From Aegilops tauschii subsp. strangulata (lineage: Eukaryota > Streptophyta > Magnoliopsida > Poales > Poaceae), in the NCBI RefSeq assembly GCF_002575655.3, contig NC_053035.3, forward strand, positions 377,743,792 to 377,807,791: a stretch of 64,000 bases of DNA. Direction: 5' to 3'. Below the pieces are notes generated by a model. That model made no database searches and was not told the origin of the DNA. It was given only the letters and a program-made list of their open reading frames with translations. How positions within the stretch are numbered: position 1 is the stretch's first letter; each line of letters opens with the position of its first letter. The translations under genes were made by a program, and so were the position numbers. Below, one piece after another: positions 1 through 11,200 of the stretch.

Positions 1-265
1 CAGTAGTAGTAAGTGCTATGGTAGAATATGAGTAGGCGCTGTCATAGCTGTTTTCCTCTCATTGTTACATGATGTTTGAACCATGACATATTGCTAGAAT
101 ATGAAAGCCATTGGCTTATTTTTTTAACTTGGGGTATGATTATGACCACGGCATTGCAATTCTCTGTCTATGATATGTGTCACTGTTATAATAATCTTAA
201 TTCCACACATACTCTAAACATGATTGTTTATTTTTGTCCTTTTGGTCTCCAATTTGAATTGTTGC

Positions 266-731
266 AGCAGACGCAAATGCGCTGGCCTTCATGATTCCAG
301 GACCTGGAATCATACCAGCCGATGGGTGGTGGTTTATCGCTCGTTCAGCTGACGGCGGTCATTTGATGCTCATTCGCACGTACCAAATTGACCAAACCAT
401 TACATCAAACCACATGCAGTACAATGTGTGGGGCGTTCGTGACATTGATGGCTATGGCTGCTTCGTGTTCAAGAAAGATCCCAGCTCCGTTGGGCCAGGC
501 GTATTCAACTGGAGGCGGGTTTACAGCCTCGGCAACCACTCCTTGTTCCTCGGGCTCAATTATCCGATCATCCAACCAATCATCAATCATATCACCGGCG
601 ATGATTACTGTGCTATGCAACTTCCATTCGCGAGGGGGGCTGTGTTTACACATCATACCATGGGTTTCATGAATCACCATATCCAGAGATTCGTCGACAC
701 AGCTTGTTGCCAGATAATCTTCAGTGTGTGA
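266..731 (+). CDS. DUF295-like protein, 3' part (partial or decayed)
   Basis: An open frame running to a TGA at 729-731 encodes a hydrophobic/aromatic-rich end with the block WRRVYSLGNHSLFLGLNYPI. It resembles the C-terminal core of DUF295 proteins, a plant family often fused to an N-terminal F-box, in which a 'W..v.sLGd.alFlG' block is conserved. A splice-acceptor-like ttgcag lies near 261-266, so this may be the last exon of a gene starting left of the window. The first in-frame ATG (291) would remove conserved upstream sequence, so I do not take it as the true start. The usual cysteine-containing segment after the FLG block is replaced by poorly matching sequence, which suggests decay. The family is inferred from the motif alone. 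Confidence 0.45.
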
Positions 732-1331
732 AAGGCATCAAGCTTCCATGCGATGGATGGCTTTTGCAAACCCGAGATGCGACGATGTGGTTCATGCCAA
801 CAGCAAATATGCACAACTTGATTCGTGCTGATATCTAGACTGAGCCATGTATTCGGCTGCTGTAGCACGACCCTCTTTTGTTGGATATTATGTACTGTTG
901 TTAGTTTGAAGCACTCCTCTGGTTTGAAGGATAGATACCTTCCTGGGATCAAGTGCATCCTAACTCACCTGCGTAGGATGTACTGATAATGATGATGGAG
1001 ATGCTGTGCAGAAGCCATATATATATATATATCAGTTAGGCTTCAAGTGCGTATTTGTTAGTTAAACCTATGTATAAATTGTGACACTAAATACGACTAG
1101 TAAGTAGTACAGTAGCAGTACTAGTATACGTCGGTCAAATTATTCATCATGTCCACACATTGAATTGACGTGACAACACGCTGCGCGTGAGGTGACACAA
1201 GAATCCCGGCGGCGTGTTCGGGTATTCTGGACTTCAGATTTGGAGTACCACTTATCTGTCGAAATCATTCATCATTCACTTAAAATAGTCGATTGATCAT
1301 ACATTGAGTACCATATAACTGGAATTACCGA
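732..1331. other. Non-coding stretch after the DUF295-like fragment
   Basis: AT-rich sequence without a supported gene. The first part could be the 3' untranslated region of the DUF295-like fragment. It contains a short (TA)n run. Confidence 0.5.
1017..1032. repeat. (TA)n microsatellite
   Basis: About eight TA dinucleotides in a row inside non-coding DNA; a likely length-variable marker. Confidence 0.8.
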
Positions 1332-2068
1332 TGCAAGTCGAAGAAGGATTGGCCGGTGCTGCCGGCTGGCGTCAAGTTCGATCCCACGGATCAGGAGCTG
1401 ATCGAGCACCTTGAGGCCAAAGTGAGTGCTGACAGCGCGAGATTTCAGTCTCTCATCGATTTGTTCATACCAACCATCGACATCGAGCACGACATATGCT
1501 ACACCCAACCTAAGAAACTTCCAGGTAAGACACCGATTGGCCGTCTACTTGCACAAACATATTCCTTTGTTTATAGCTCTATTTTTCTTTTTAGACGCAG
1601 ACCTGGTGAAGCAATTACAATTTGACAGTTAATAAAAAGTGAAACAAGTGACTGCAACATGCCAAAGATGTTATGAAAATGCCAACTAGGTACACTAAAA
1701 CCTGTATTCCACAATACTGCAGGTATCACACTGAGTGGCCTAAGGAAGCATTTCTTCCAGCGCAATTCCAGGGCGTTCAAAAGGGGCACGTGGACGCGTC
1801 GCAAGATACAGTCGGAGTGCAGCATGCACGCGATGTGGCACAAGACCGGCAATACCTTGCCGGTGATGGTCAACGGCCGGCAAGACGGGCAGCAAAAAAG
1901 GTTCTAGTGCTGCACACCAACAAGAACTTCGACCAACAGAGGACCAACTGGGTGATGCACCAGTACCACCTCGGGGACCTGGAGCAAGAGAAGGAGCGGG
2001 AGCTGGTCCTCTGCAAGATTTTCTACCAGACGAACACTAGGGCCAGGAGTAAAAAGATTATAAGTTAG
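1332..2068 (+). pseudogene. NAC-domain transcription factor fragment
   Basis: Two exons encode most of a NAC DNA-binding domain. Exon 1 (about 1332-1524) carries the A-subdomain signature LPAGVKFDPTDQELIEHLEA and the ICYTQPKKLPG block. The intron is 1525-1722 (GTAAGA...CAG). Exon 2 (from 1723) carries the RKHFF, WHKTG, PVMVNGR and NWVMHQYHLGDLE blocks. The wording (LPAGVKF rather than LPPGFRF) fits the NAC subgroup that includes SND2/ANAC075-like factors. It is broken: a 1-nt shift in an A-run at 1894-1899 brings TAG 1905-1907 into frame, while the matching downstream sequence continues in another frame to 2068. No in-frame ATG precedes the domain, and no transcription-activating C-terminus follows. 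It is therefore a non-functional fragment, not a working regulator. Confidence 0.8.
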
Positions 2069-2990
2069 TTTGGTATTGGTAGTTGTACTACCTTGTGTCC
2101 GCAAGTTGGTATTGTTGTTAACGATCTTTTGGTATGAACTTGCATTTGCTTCCAACCATCATGCCGAGGGTCGACGTGGATATAAAGCTGAATCATTTGT
2201 TTCGAAACGAATTTTCAGGCACCTGATTTTTATTTGATGGGTAGCATAAGCACCCGCCGTTCGAATTCTCAGTTCTCCAATTTTTTCGAAACAAGTGCAT
2301 GCACTTATTATCACGATAAAAAACAATATCTGTGCTGCATCCCAGTTATCAGTCTGTACTTGCAGAATTCTCTCGTTTATTGAGCACGTATATTGTTTTT
2401 TCAGGTCGAGCAAGTTTCAACTGGGCTGTAGACTGCCCAGGGTTGGTTTTGTTTTTAACAGGCCCAGCCCATGACGACAACGGGGCACAAAGATCCAGCA
2501 GGTATCTACTGGCCTCTGGCCCGCCAGTGTTAGTTATATTTTGTCTTACAACATCCGCAGGCAGTTTTTTTTACTGAATCAAACACATAGCCCAGTTCTA
2601 TTTTCCTCTTGAAACGCATGTCCTACATCCGTTTTCTAATCTCTACCTATAGTTTTACTAGTTCATATACACGTATCATTATATTGAAAACACATAAAAT
2701 TCCCTTTTCATATTTACATCCTTATTTTTGTTGTTTTTTCCCACCCAGCGCTGATTTTTTTACCACTGGTTTTCCCTTAAACCAACTCAATTGTCCCACG
2801 TCTTATTTGCTTACAAAAACAAAACGATTTTTTGGCAAATCAATAAGTTCTTAAAAAATGTTTATCATTTCGGGATTACAACAGTTCGGACTCCACCAAA
2901 ATATGCAAAATAAGGTTGAACTTTTTGACCGTGGTCCTAGGCAGAAAATGGGCTGTAAAAAATTACTTAAGAATTAGCAAATGGGTTGCA
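2069..2990. other. AT-rich intergenic DNA, no gene seen
   Basis: Low-complexity AT-rich sequence with no splice-consistent coding potential. From about 2870 it resembles sequence near 4960-5150 ('gggctgtaa' blocks and a run ending ccacagattt), so it flanks the repeat module described next. Confidence 0.5.
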
Positions 2991-3117
2991 AATTATAAAA
3001 AATAGCAAATGGGCTTTATGTTGTCTGCCACAGATTTGGAGGCTGACTTGTGGGCCTACTAAGTGCATGCGTACACAAGGTTTCTCAAAAAAGAAACTTA
3101 GTCAACAATCGACTCTA

Positions 3118-6100
3118 CCAGCGTCAGACCGTTAGATGTCAATCTAACGACAATCGTGCTTCTTCAGTCTCTGATCTTCCTGCCCCAGCCGCCCAAACCA
3201 GCGCCGTCGGAACCGCCTGCTCCCGCCTCCCGTGGCCGGCAGTGCTGCCGAGCAGGCCTCACGGCCCCATCATACTCGCATCCCTGGCCTGTCTATCCCT
3301 CTACTCACCCACACCTCCTGTTATTTTCCGGCGACGGCAGCCGAACCAGTCAACCCTCGTACTCTCCACCGCGTGGGCAGCCACTGCCGTGTCTTCCCCG
3401 GCTCCGTGTCGTTCCCTTCGTAGGCCTCGCCGTCGTCCACCGCCCTGGTGCTCTCGGCGCGGCATGGTCAACGATGTCCATCCAACGGCCGTAGCGCTTC
3501 TTCAACCTCTGGTCTTCTTGCCCCAGCCGCCCAAAGCAGCGCCGGTCGTGCCGCATGCTCCTGCCTCCCATGGCCGGCTGTGCTGCCGCGGAGGCCTCAC
3601 CGTCCCCATACTACTCCCACCGCTGGCCAGGCCATCCCTCCACTCACCCACTCCCCCTGTTATTCTGCGGAGATGGCAGCCTCACACCGCAGTCGAACCA
3701 GTGAACCCTCGTACTCCTCTCCGCGTGGGCATCCACTGCCGCGTCTTCCCCGGCTCCGCGTCGTCCCCTTCCTAGGCCTCGCCGTCGTCCATGGCCGTGG
3801 TGCTCTCGGCGCGGCGTGGTCAATGACCGACTTTCATCGGAAGAGTACTGTACGTGGAGAGGCTGACAGCTGGGTCCATGGCAGGCGCAAGGAAGTGCCT
3901 CCTTATTACGCGCAAAATAATTATTCCTCCACCTGACAGCAGGGACCCACCGGACGGGCCACCAGTATTTCACGGAAAAAACGTTTCCCCCCTGACTGCT
4001 GGGACCCACCGGATGGGCCATCGTATTTCGCGAAAAAACGTTTGCCCCTAACTGCTGGGACCCATCGGACGGACCACCGTATTTCGCGAAAAACGTTCCC
4101 CCCGCTGTCAGCTCGGATCCACTGGAAGTGCCTCCTTATTACGCACAGAAAAATGAATACCCCCCTGCTAGCTGGGACCCACCATGGTGGGAGGCTGACT
4201 TGTGGGCCTACTAAGTTGACGGGGATGGAGGGCTTTGTCAACTTAGTCAATATGAACGATTCTAGCTCTAGTGACCGTACGATGTCCATCCAACGACCGT
4301 AGTGCTTCTTCAACCTCTGGTCTTCTTGCTCCAGCCGCCCAAAGCAGCGCCGGTCGTGCCGCATGCGCCTGCCTCCCGTGGCCGGCTGTGCTGCCGCGGA
4401 GGCCTCACCGCCCCTACTATTCCCACCGCTGGCCAGGCCCTGCGGCGACGGCAGCCTCACACCGCAGCCGAACCAGTGAACCCTCGTACTCCTCTCCGCG
4501 TGGGCTTCCACTGCCGCGTCTTCCCCGGCTCCGCGTCGTCCCCTTCCCAGGCCTCGCCATCGTCCACCGCCGTGGTGCTCTCCACACGGCGTGGTCAACG
4601 TGGTCAAGGAACGACTTCCATCGGAAGAGTATTGTACATGGAGAGGCTGACAGCTGGGTCCACGGCCACAAGCCAATTTTTTTGTGATTTGCCAAGTAAG
4701 TCGCTTTGTCAGGCCTGTTGGGCTGCAAATCTTTCAAGACGAGGAGAGCTTTCATTCGGCTGGCCGAGAAAATGGCCCATCAGTAATGAGAAATGGGCTG
4801 TACATTTTAAAGCACATCAAACCGGCAATTAGTTTCAAATATCTTTTTTTTCATTTCGGGATTTTAAATTACATTAACTTTTATGCGTGGAGAATTTGTT
4901 GGATTTTATATTGATATACATTTATTTTTAAAACCAGTTTGAATGTGAGTCGAAATTTCGGGATTAAAAACAGTTCAGACCGCACCGAAATATGCAAAAT
5001 TTCATATAATTTTTTAACCGTGGCCACAATATGGGCTGTAATGCTAACAAAAAGAATATGGGCTCCAAAAAGACCTTAATAATTAACAAATGGGCTGTAA
5101 ATTATTAGAAATATGGCAGATGGGCTGTATGCTGTTTTCCACAGATTTGAGGCTTTCCTAAAAAAAAGGTTGACGCACAAGCAGTGACTGTTGGATCGCC
5201 ATCCAACGGCCGTCGTGCTTCTTCAATCTCTGCTCTTCCTGCTCCAGCCGCTCAAACAAGCGCCAGCGGGACTGCCTGCTCCCTCCTCCCCGCGGCCGGC
5301 TCTGCTGCCGCGCAGGCCTCACCGCCCCACCGTACTCCCATCGCTGGCCTAGCCATCCCTCTACTCACCCACACCTGCTGTTATTCTCCAGCGACGGCAG
5401 ACGAACCAGTAAACCCTTGTACAGTCGTACTCCCCTCCGCATGGGAAACAACTGCCGAGTCTTCCCTGCCTCCGTGTCGTTCCCTTCCTAGGCCTCGCCG
5501 TCGTCCACCGCCCTGGTGCTCTCGGCGCGGCCTGGTCAACGTGGTCAACGACCGACATGCATCTGAAGTGGACTGTACGTGGAGAGGCCGACAGCTGGGT
5601 CCACGGCCGCACGCAAGGAAATGCCTCCTTATTACGCGCAAAATAATGATTCCTCCACCTGACATCAGGGACCCACCGAAAGGGCCTCTGTATTTTGCGA
5701 AAAAATGTTACCGCCGCTGACAGCTCGGACCCACCAGCTATATCTTCGCACGCAAGGAAGTGCCTCCTTATTACGCACAAAAAATGAATACTCCCCCTGT
5801 TAGCTGGGACCCAGTATAGTGGTAGGCTGACTTGTGGGCCTACTAAGTTGATGGGGACGGCGGGCTTTGTCAACTTAGTCAATATGCACGATTCTAGCTC
5901 CAGTGACCGTACGATGTCCATCCAACGGCCGTAGTGCTTCTTCAACCTCTGGTCTTCTTGCTCCAGCCAGCCAAACCAGCGCCAGTCGTGTATCGTGCTC
6001 CTGCCTCCCGTGGCCGGCTGCGATGCAGCGGAGGCCTCACTGCCCCCTACTACTCCCACCACTGGCCAGGCCATCCCTCTACTCACCCACACCCCTTGTT

Positions 6101-6345
6101 ATTCGGCAGCGATGGCAGCCTCACACCGCAGCGAACCAGTGAACCCTCGTACTCCTCTACGCGTGGGTATCCACTGCCGCGCCTTCCCCGGCTCCGCGTC
6201 GTCCCCTTCCTAGGCCTCGCCGTCGTCCACCGCCCTGGTAGTCTCGGCGCGGCGTGGTCAACATGGTCAAGGAACGGCTTCCATCGGACGTGGACTGTAC
6301 GTGGAGAGGCTGACAGCTGGGTCCACGGCCGCAGCAAGGAAGTGC
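3118..6345 (+). repeat. Five copies of a ~350-450-bp GC-rich module
   Basis: A GC-rich block recurs in direct orientation at about 3118-3470, 3470-3930, 4275-4690, 5190-5640 and 5905-6345. Each copy starts with a variant of ccatccaacggccgt and runs through gcttcttcaacctctggtct, ggcctcaccg, catccctctactcaccc, cctaggcctcgccgtcgtcc and ctgacagctgggtcc. The first two copies abut. The others are separated by AT-rich linkers that are themselves repeated, for example ggctgacttgtgggcctac at about 3042, 4193 and 5826. Long ORFs here run in several frames and both strands and differ between copies, so I do not call genes. The organisation looks like internal or subterminal sequence of a large DNA transposon, possibly the CACTA element ending at 8234; that link is inference. 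Confidence 0.75.
3930..4110 (+). repeat. ~55-60-bp tandem units
   Basis: About three tandem units, each holding a 'tgctgggacccac' block followed by ggacgggcca and tatttcgcgaaaaaacg. Related units recur at about 5665-5705 and 6375-6560, so this is the spacer between copies of the larger module. Confidence 0.65.
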
Positions 6346-6852
6346 CTCCTTATTATGTGCAAAATAATTATTCCTCCACCTGACAGCGGGGACCCACCGG
6401 ACGGGCCACCGTATTTCGCGAAAAAATGTTTCCCCCCTGACTGCTGGGACCCACCAGCTACACCTTCGCACGCAAGGAAGTGCGTCCAGGCAAAAAAAAA
6501 AAACGATTCGCCCCCCTGACTGCTGGGACCCACCAGCTACATCTTCGCACGCAAGGAAGTGCCTGACAGTCGGGACCCACCTGGTCGAAGCGTACGTAGC
6601 GTTGTCATTCTGGTCGTGAACGTGTACGTACATATATACTGGTGGATGTAGAGGTGCGCACGTGTCTTAGTAGAGGCGCGTACGTGTTGTAGTAGAGGCG
6701 CGCACGTAGCATGTACACGTACGTACAGCGGCCAGGGTGCAAGAAAGAAAATACGGCCACGTATGTGTACATACGGGCGGGGTCTCGAATGCCTACTCGC
6801 GCATATGTACGGCCAGGGCTCGTGTACATGGTAGGGTCGGAACGAAGAAACA

Positions 6853-7000
6853 ACGTCGTCGTGTTCATGGGGAGGCAACGGAATGCGTCGTGTTCATGGG
6901 GAGGCAACGGAATGCGTCATGTTCATGGGGAGGCAACGGAATGCGTCGTGTTCATCGGGAGGCAACGGAATGCGTCGTGTTCATCGGGAGGCAACAGAAC
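6853..7000 (+). repeat. 29-bp minisatellite, about five copies
   Basis: A 29-bp unit (gttcatggggaggcaacgga plus atgcgtcgt) is repeated head-to-tail about five times with one or two substitutions per copy. The ORFs across it are products of the repeat. It lies in the region leading to the CACTA terminus. Confidence 0.85.
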
Positions 7001-7095
7001 GTGTGGGAGCCAACCGGCTGGGTCAGAACGGAATGCGTGGTCGTGTTCATCGGGAGGGCTTGGACGGAACAGGCGATGGAAACGAGGCCTAGCGT

Positions 7096-7320
7096 ACCGC
7101 AGAACGGAGGAAACAGACCTCCTACGGTCGAAACGGGGGTCCTGTTGATCGGGAGGGGTGTGGCATACCGCAAAACGGAGGAAACGGACCTCCTACGGTC
7201 GAAACAGGGGTCCTGTTGATCGGGAGGGGTGTGGCGTACCGCAAAACGGACAAAACGGACCTCCTACGGTCGAAACGGGGGTCCTGTTCATCGGGAGGGG
7301 TGTGGCGTACCGCAAAACGG
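7096..7320 (+). repeat. 71-bp minisatellite, three copies plus a partial
   Basis: Unit starts (accgcaaaacgg) fall at 7096, 7167, 7238 and 7309, exactly 71 bp apart. Each unit contains cctcctacggtcgaaac and tcctgttgatcgggaggg. Confidence 0.9.
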
Positions 7321-7465
7321 GACTCCAAGGGATACTGTTCATCTCCACCGTTGACCTCCTCCAGCCTCCACGGGCTACCGTCGACCTCCTCCAGCCTCCA
7401 CGGGCTCCTGTTCATCCAGCCTCCACCGCGCGCTACTCCACCGGCTACTGTTCAACCACCCCTCC

Positions 7466-7660
7466 ACCGTCTACTGTTCATCCAGCCCTCCACACCACGG
7501 GGTCCTGTTCAACCACCCCTCCACGGGCACCCATCCACCGTCTACTGTTCATCCAGCCCTCCACACCACGGGGTCCTGTTCAACCACCCCTCCACGGGCA
7601 CCCCTCCACCGTCTACTGTTCATCCAGCCCTCCACCACACCACGGGGTCCTGTTCATCCA
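7466..7660 (+). repeat. Second minisatellite with the same 71-bp spacing
   Basis: A different, pyrimidine-rich unit (accgtctactgttcatccag ...) starts at 7466, 7537 and 7608, again exactly 71 bp apart. It shares only a short 'tcctgttca' core with the preceding array. Confidence 0.88.
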
Positions 7661-7734
7661 GAGGCAACGCCACCGCTCACTGTTCATCCAAACCCCCCCC
7701 GCAACGCTCATTGTTCATCCCAGAGGCAGCATCG

Positions 7735-7905
7735 ATCGGCTTCAGTTAGCAGCAGTAGCGAAGGAATCGCTCGATCGGGTTCAGTTAACAGCCATCGATC
7801 GATCGCTCGGGTTCAGTAACGCGTAGCCTGCAGTGCAATCGCTCGGGTTCAGTTAGAGCCCAACGCCTCGCTCAGGTTCAGTTAGAGCCAACGCCTCGCA
7901 CACAC
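7735..7905 (+). repeat. Short 'cgctcgggttcagtta' repeats
   Basis: Four or five imperfect copies of a roughly 30-40-bp unit centred on cgctcgggttcagttagagc lead directly into the CACTA terminal region. Arrays of short direct repeats next to the inverted terminus are typical of CACTA subterminal regions, where the transposase subunit binds. Confidence 0.7.
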
Positions 7906-7906
7906 G

Positions 7907-8234
7907 CGCGTACGTGTACGAGAGAAACGCGCATCGCTCGGCCCCCGACCTCCCACCATAACCGGGAACTCCCCGAAATTTTCCTCGCCCTCGCTTCTAC
8001 CACGGTTTTTTCCGTCATGGACGGCCCAAAGAATGTCATGCAGCTGCGTCTCCGGCCCGCCCAGGACGAAAAGCCCATTTTCTGTCAAGATTTTTGTCAT
8101 AGAAGTAGGAGCCCACCACATCTATGATGATATCGGGTTTTGTCACAATTATCGTCATAGAAGTGTCATATGTCTGACAGAATTTTTTTTCGTTCGGCCC
8201 AAAATGTCACGGATGTGTCTTTTTTTTTGTAGTG
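7907..8234 (-). mobile_element. CACTA (En/Spm) transposon terminus
   Basis: Read on the minus strand, the element begins CACTACAAAAAAAAAGACAC at 8234 and continues with the 'tgacatttt / cttctatgacg / ttgtgacaaaac' type of sequence seen at the ends of Triticeae CACTA elements. The CACTA terminal pentamer and A-run are visible directly. The 3 bp after the end are gta (8235-8237), the expected length of a CACTA target duplication. The other terminus was not found in the window, so the extent is unknown; the minisatellites to the left are probably subterminal to it. It interrupts the coding sequence of the minus-strand gene that follows. Confidence 0.85.
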
Positions 8235-11200
8235 GTATAGGTGGCTCTGGATAGTTTGAAAGGGAAGATCTAGCCGACGAGCTTGAATTCTTGGCCAAGT
8301 GTGAGACAGTATCAGGTTGGCATTGTTGTGATGCTACTTGGTTATGAAATGGTTGTTTCTTTTTTTGTTCAATGACTCTGTCAAGTTGTTCATAGATAGA
8401 TGGGTCAGACCATATTTGATCATCATCAATGAATCCACAATCAAGGAGGCCTCTGCGGTTGTCAGCATGTAGAGACTGGTTGTTTGCAGTTTCTGTTGAA
8501 TTATGTGTAGGCTCGAGTATCCTAACTCTTTTCATAGGAGGCGATGTACTCTTGTTACTTGGATCTTCTGACTGCTGTAAGGACCTCTTTTGAGCTGCCA
8601 TTTGTGGTTCCGGTTCTGGCGGATGTGCGCTTGTGGTAATAGGGACGCTGTCTGTGGGATCAATAGGTGGTTGCTTCGTACATTGTTCATGTTCTTCTGC
8701 AATGTTATTGTCTTCTGCATCGACAGATGCAGCAGCAACTAGTGAAGCATCACTAGTGGATGGAATTGCTTTTCCCGTGTCCAGTACTGAGCTAGAACCG
8801 CTGGCAGAATCACTGGGGACTTCTATTGTAGGAGCAAGGGAGGAATTAGCTCTTGTGCGTTCTGTTTCAGCAATGTTCTTCTCGTCACTCAAAGTTGAAA
8901 CAAGATGGACCTTATCTTCCGGCAGCGAAGAAGAACGTTGTCCAGTGACATTGTTTGATTTTTGTGCAGGTTGGGATACAGTGAGGCTCTTTGTGTTGGT
9001 TGAAGAGTTGTTGTGAGCGCTGTCAGAACCGCTAGACCGTGCAGTAGTTGGTGACGTTTTCCCAATGTGATAAACAGGTGCTCCAAGTGTATCTGTTGAG
9101 ATTGGATCAGTCAGTAATTGTTTGTCAACCACAGAGTGCGAGGCTGATGTTTCTGTTGCGGTAGGTTTTGCTGTTTCCTCCAAGAGTTTTTCCAGTGGGC
9201 TTGTCAGAGAGTTGTAGTCTGCAGATCCTCCAGCAGAATTTTGGTTTTCAATCGGTACAGAACACTCAGACGAATTTTCACCTGTCATTATAATTGCCCC
9301 GCTCTCCAGCATCTCAGATGTTGACACGAAGGGCTCATGAACCGGCAAGCCATCAAGGCAGTTGTGCAGATGGTTATGCACTTTGTCCAGATGAATCTTG
9401 GCTTGTTCATCAATGTCCTCTTTGTTGTGGTCGATCCTGTTCACCTCCAGTAGCAACTTAATCTGGGTTGATGATTTTAGGCATGAAGATAGATGAATTT
9501 GGACTGCTCTTTGTCGTACGGATTCTGGGATTCTGGGTCAGGGGTATCGCAGCAACCCTTTAAAGTTTCCAGGGAGTATGATGTGGCGTGAAGGACACTG
9601 GTCGAGCCACTGCTGGAAGAACTTTGACTGCTTGTCGTGCTAGAACTTGGAAGTGTAGAATATGTTGAAGGGAGCGATGAAAAAGTTTCTTTTTCATTTG
9701 AGTTGTCCTGTTGCAAGTTACAATAAACGCACCGGTCTCTAGTCTTGGTTTCTTTTGCACTAAGATCCCTACCAAGTGAAAGGAGTTTCTCCAATTTCTG
9801 CTCGAGAACTAGTTGAAACCGCGAGAAAAGTTCTTTGCATTTCATTGATAACTTTGGCAATTTTCATCTTGGCCTGGAATTGAAAGAAAAACCATCAGAA
9901 ATTATTAATACCGAGAATGAAAATAAGTTATTAATACGGAAAATGAAAAATATCTTGTGAACTACTGTACGTTCTGTCAATAATTGCAGAAAGGGCATGG
10001 AATAATGTGCGCAGAAGGACACATATGCTGCGGGAAGCGCGGCTAACAAAGTCCATGAATCATGGTGAACACATTCCTTGAAAGAGCAGACCCGACGTAC
10101 CTTACGAAGCATGGTTGATCTACCGTCGCAGGGAAGCAGTGCTATATTTAACACAAAAGCACAGCTAATGTACTATAGGAAGAACTTCTATATTTAACAC
10201 AAAGGCACAATTAACGTACTATAGGAAGCACTTGTAGTTTTAACACAAAAGCACAGGTAACGTACTATAAGGAGCACTTCTATATTTAACACAAAGGCAC
10301 AGCTAACGTACTATAGGAAGCACTTGTAGTTTTAACAAAAAGGCACAGGTAACGTACTATAGGAAGCACTGCTGGTTTTAACACAAAAGCACAGCTAACG
10401 TTCTATAGGGAGCACTTCCATATTTAACACAAAGGCACAGCTAACATACTATAGGAAGCACTTCTATATTTAACACAAAGGCACAACTAACGTACTATAG
10501 GAAGCACTGCTAGTTTTAACGCAAAGGCACAACTAATGTATTATAGGAAGCACTTCTAGTTTTAACACAAAAGCACAGCTAACGTACTATAGGAAGTACT
10601 GCTAGTTTTAAAGCAAAGGCACAGCTAACGTATTATAGGAAGCACTTCTAGTTTTAACACAAAAGCACAGCTAACGTACTATAGGAAGCACTTTTATATT
10701 TAACACAAAAGCACAACTAACGTCCTATACGAAACACTTCTATGTTTAACACAAAAGCACAACTAACGTCCTGTAGGAAGCACTTCTTGTTTTAACACAA
10801 AAGCACTTGTATATTTAACACAAAAGCACGGCTAACGTCCTGTAGGAAGCACTTCTAGTTTAACACAACAACACAACTAACGTACTATAGGAAGGACTTC
10901 TATATTTAACACAAAAGCACGGCTAACGTCCTGTAGGAAGGACTTCTGGTTTTAACACAAAAGCACAGCTAACCTCCTATAGGAAGCACTTCTAGTTTAA
11001 CCACAAAAGCACAGCTAACGTACTATAGGAAACTATCTGGATGACCACGAAAGGACATCTAACGTCCTATATGAAGCACTTCTAGTTTTAACACAAAAGC
11101 ACAGCTAACGTACTATAGGAAACTGTCTGGATGAACACAATAGGACATGTATCTGTTTCATAAAAACTTAGGGAACATCATTTCAAACATAATCAGGTGC

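Noticed and set aside
1690..1700. gtacactaaaa as the left end of the CACTA element
   Set aside because: It lies in the NAC intron a few bases before a good acceptor, and beyond CACTA it does not match the terminal sequence at 8234.
3050..7826. Many long overlapping ORFs on both strands
   Set aside because: They arise from GC-rich repeats, differ between repeat copies, lack conserved domains and often rely on non-ATG starts.
10135..11135. Regularly spaced repeats that look like a CRISPR array
   Set aside because: The whole 46-bp period is repeated with no unique spacers, and the setting is an intron in a plant genome; it is a minisatellite.
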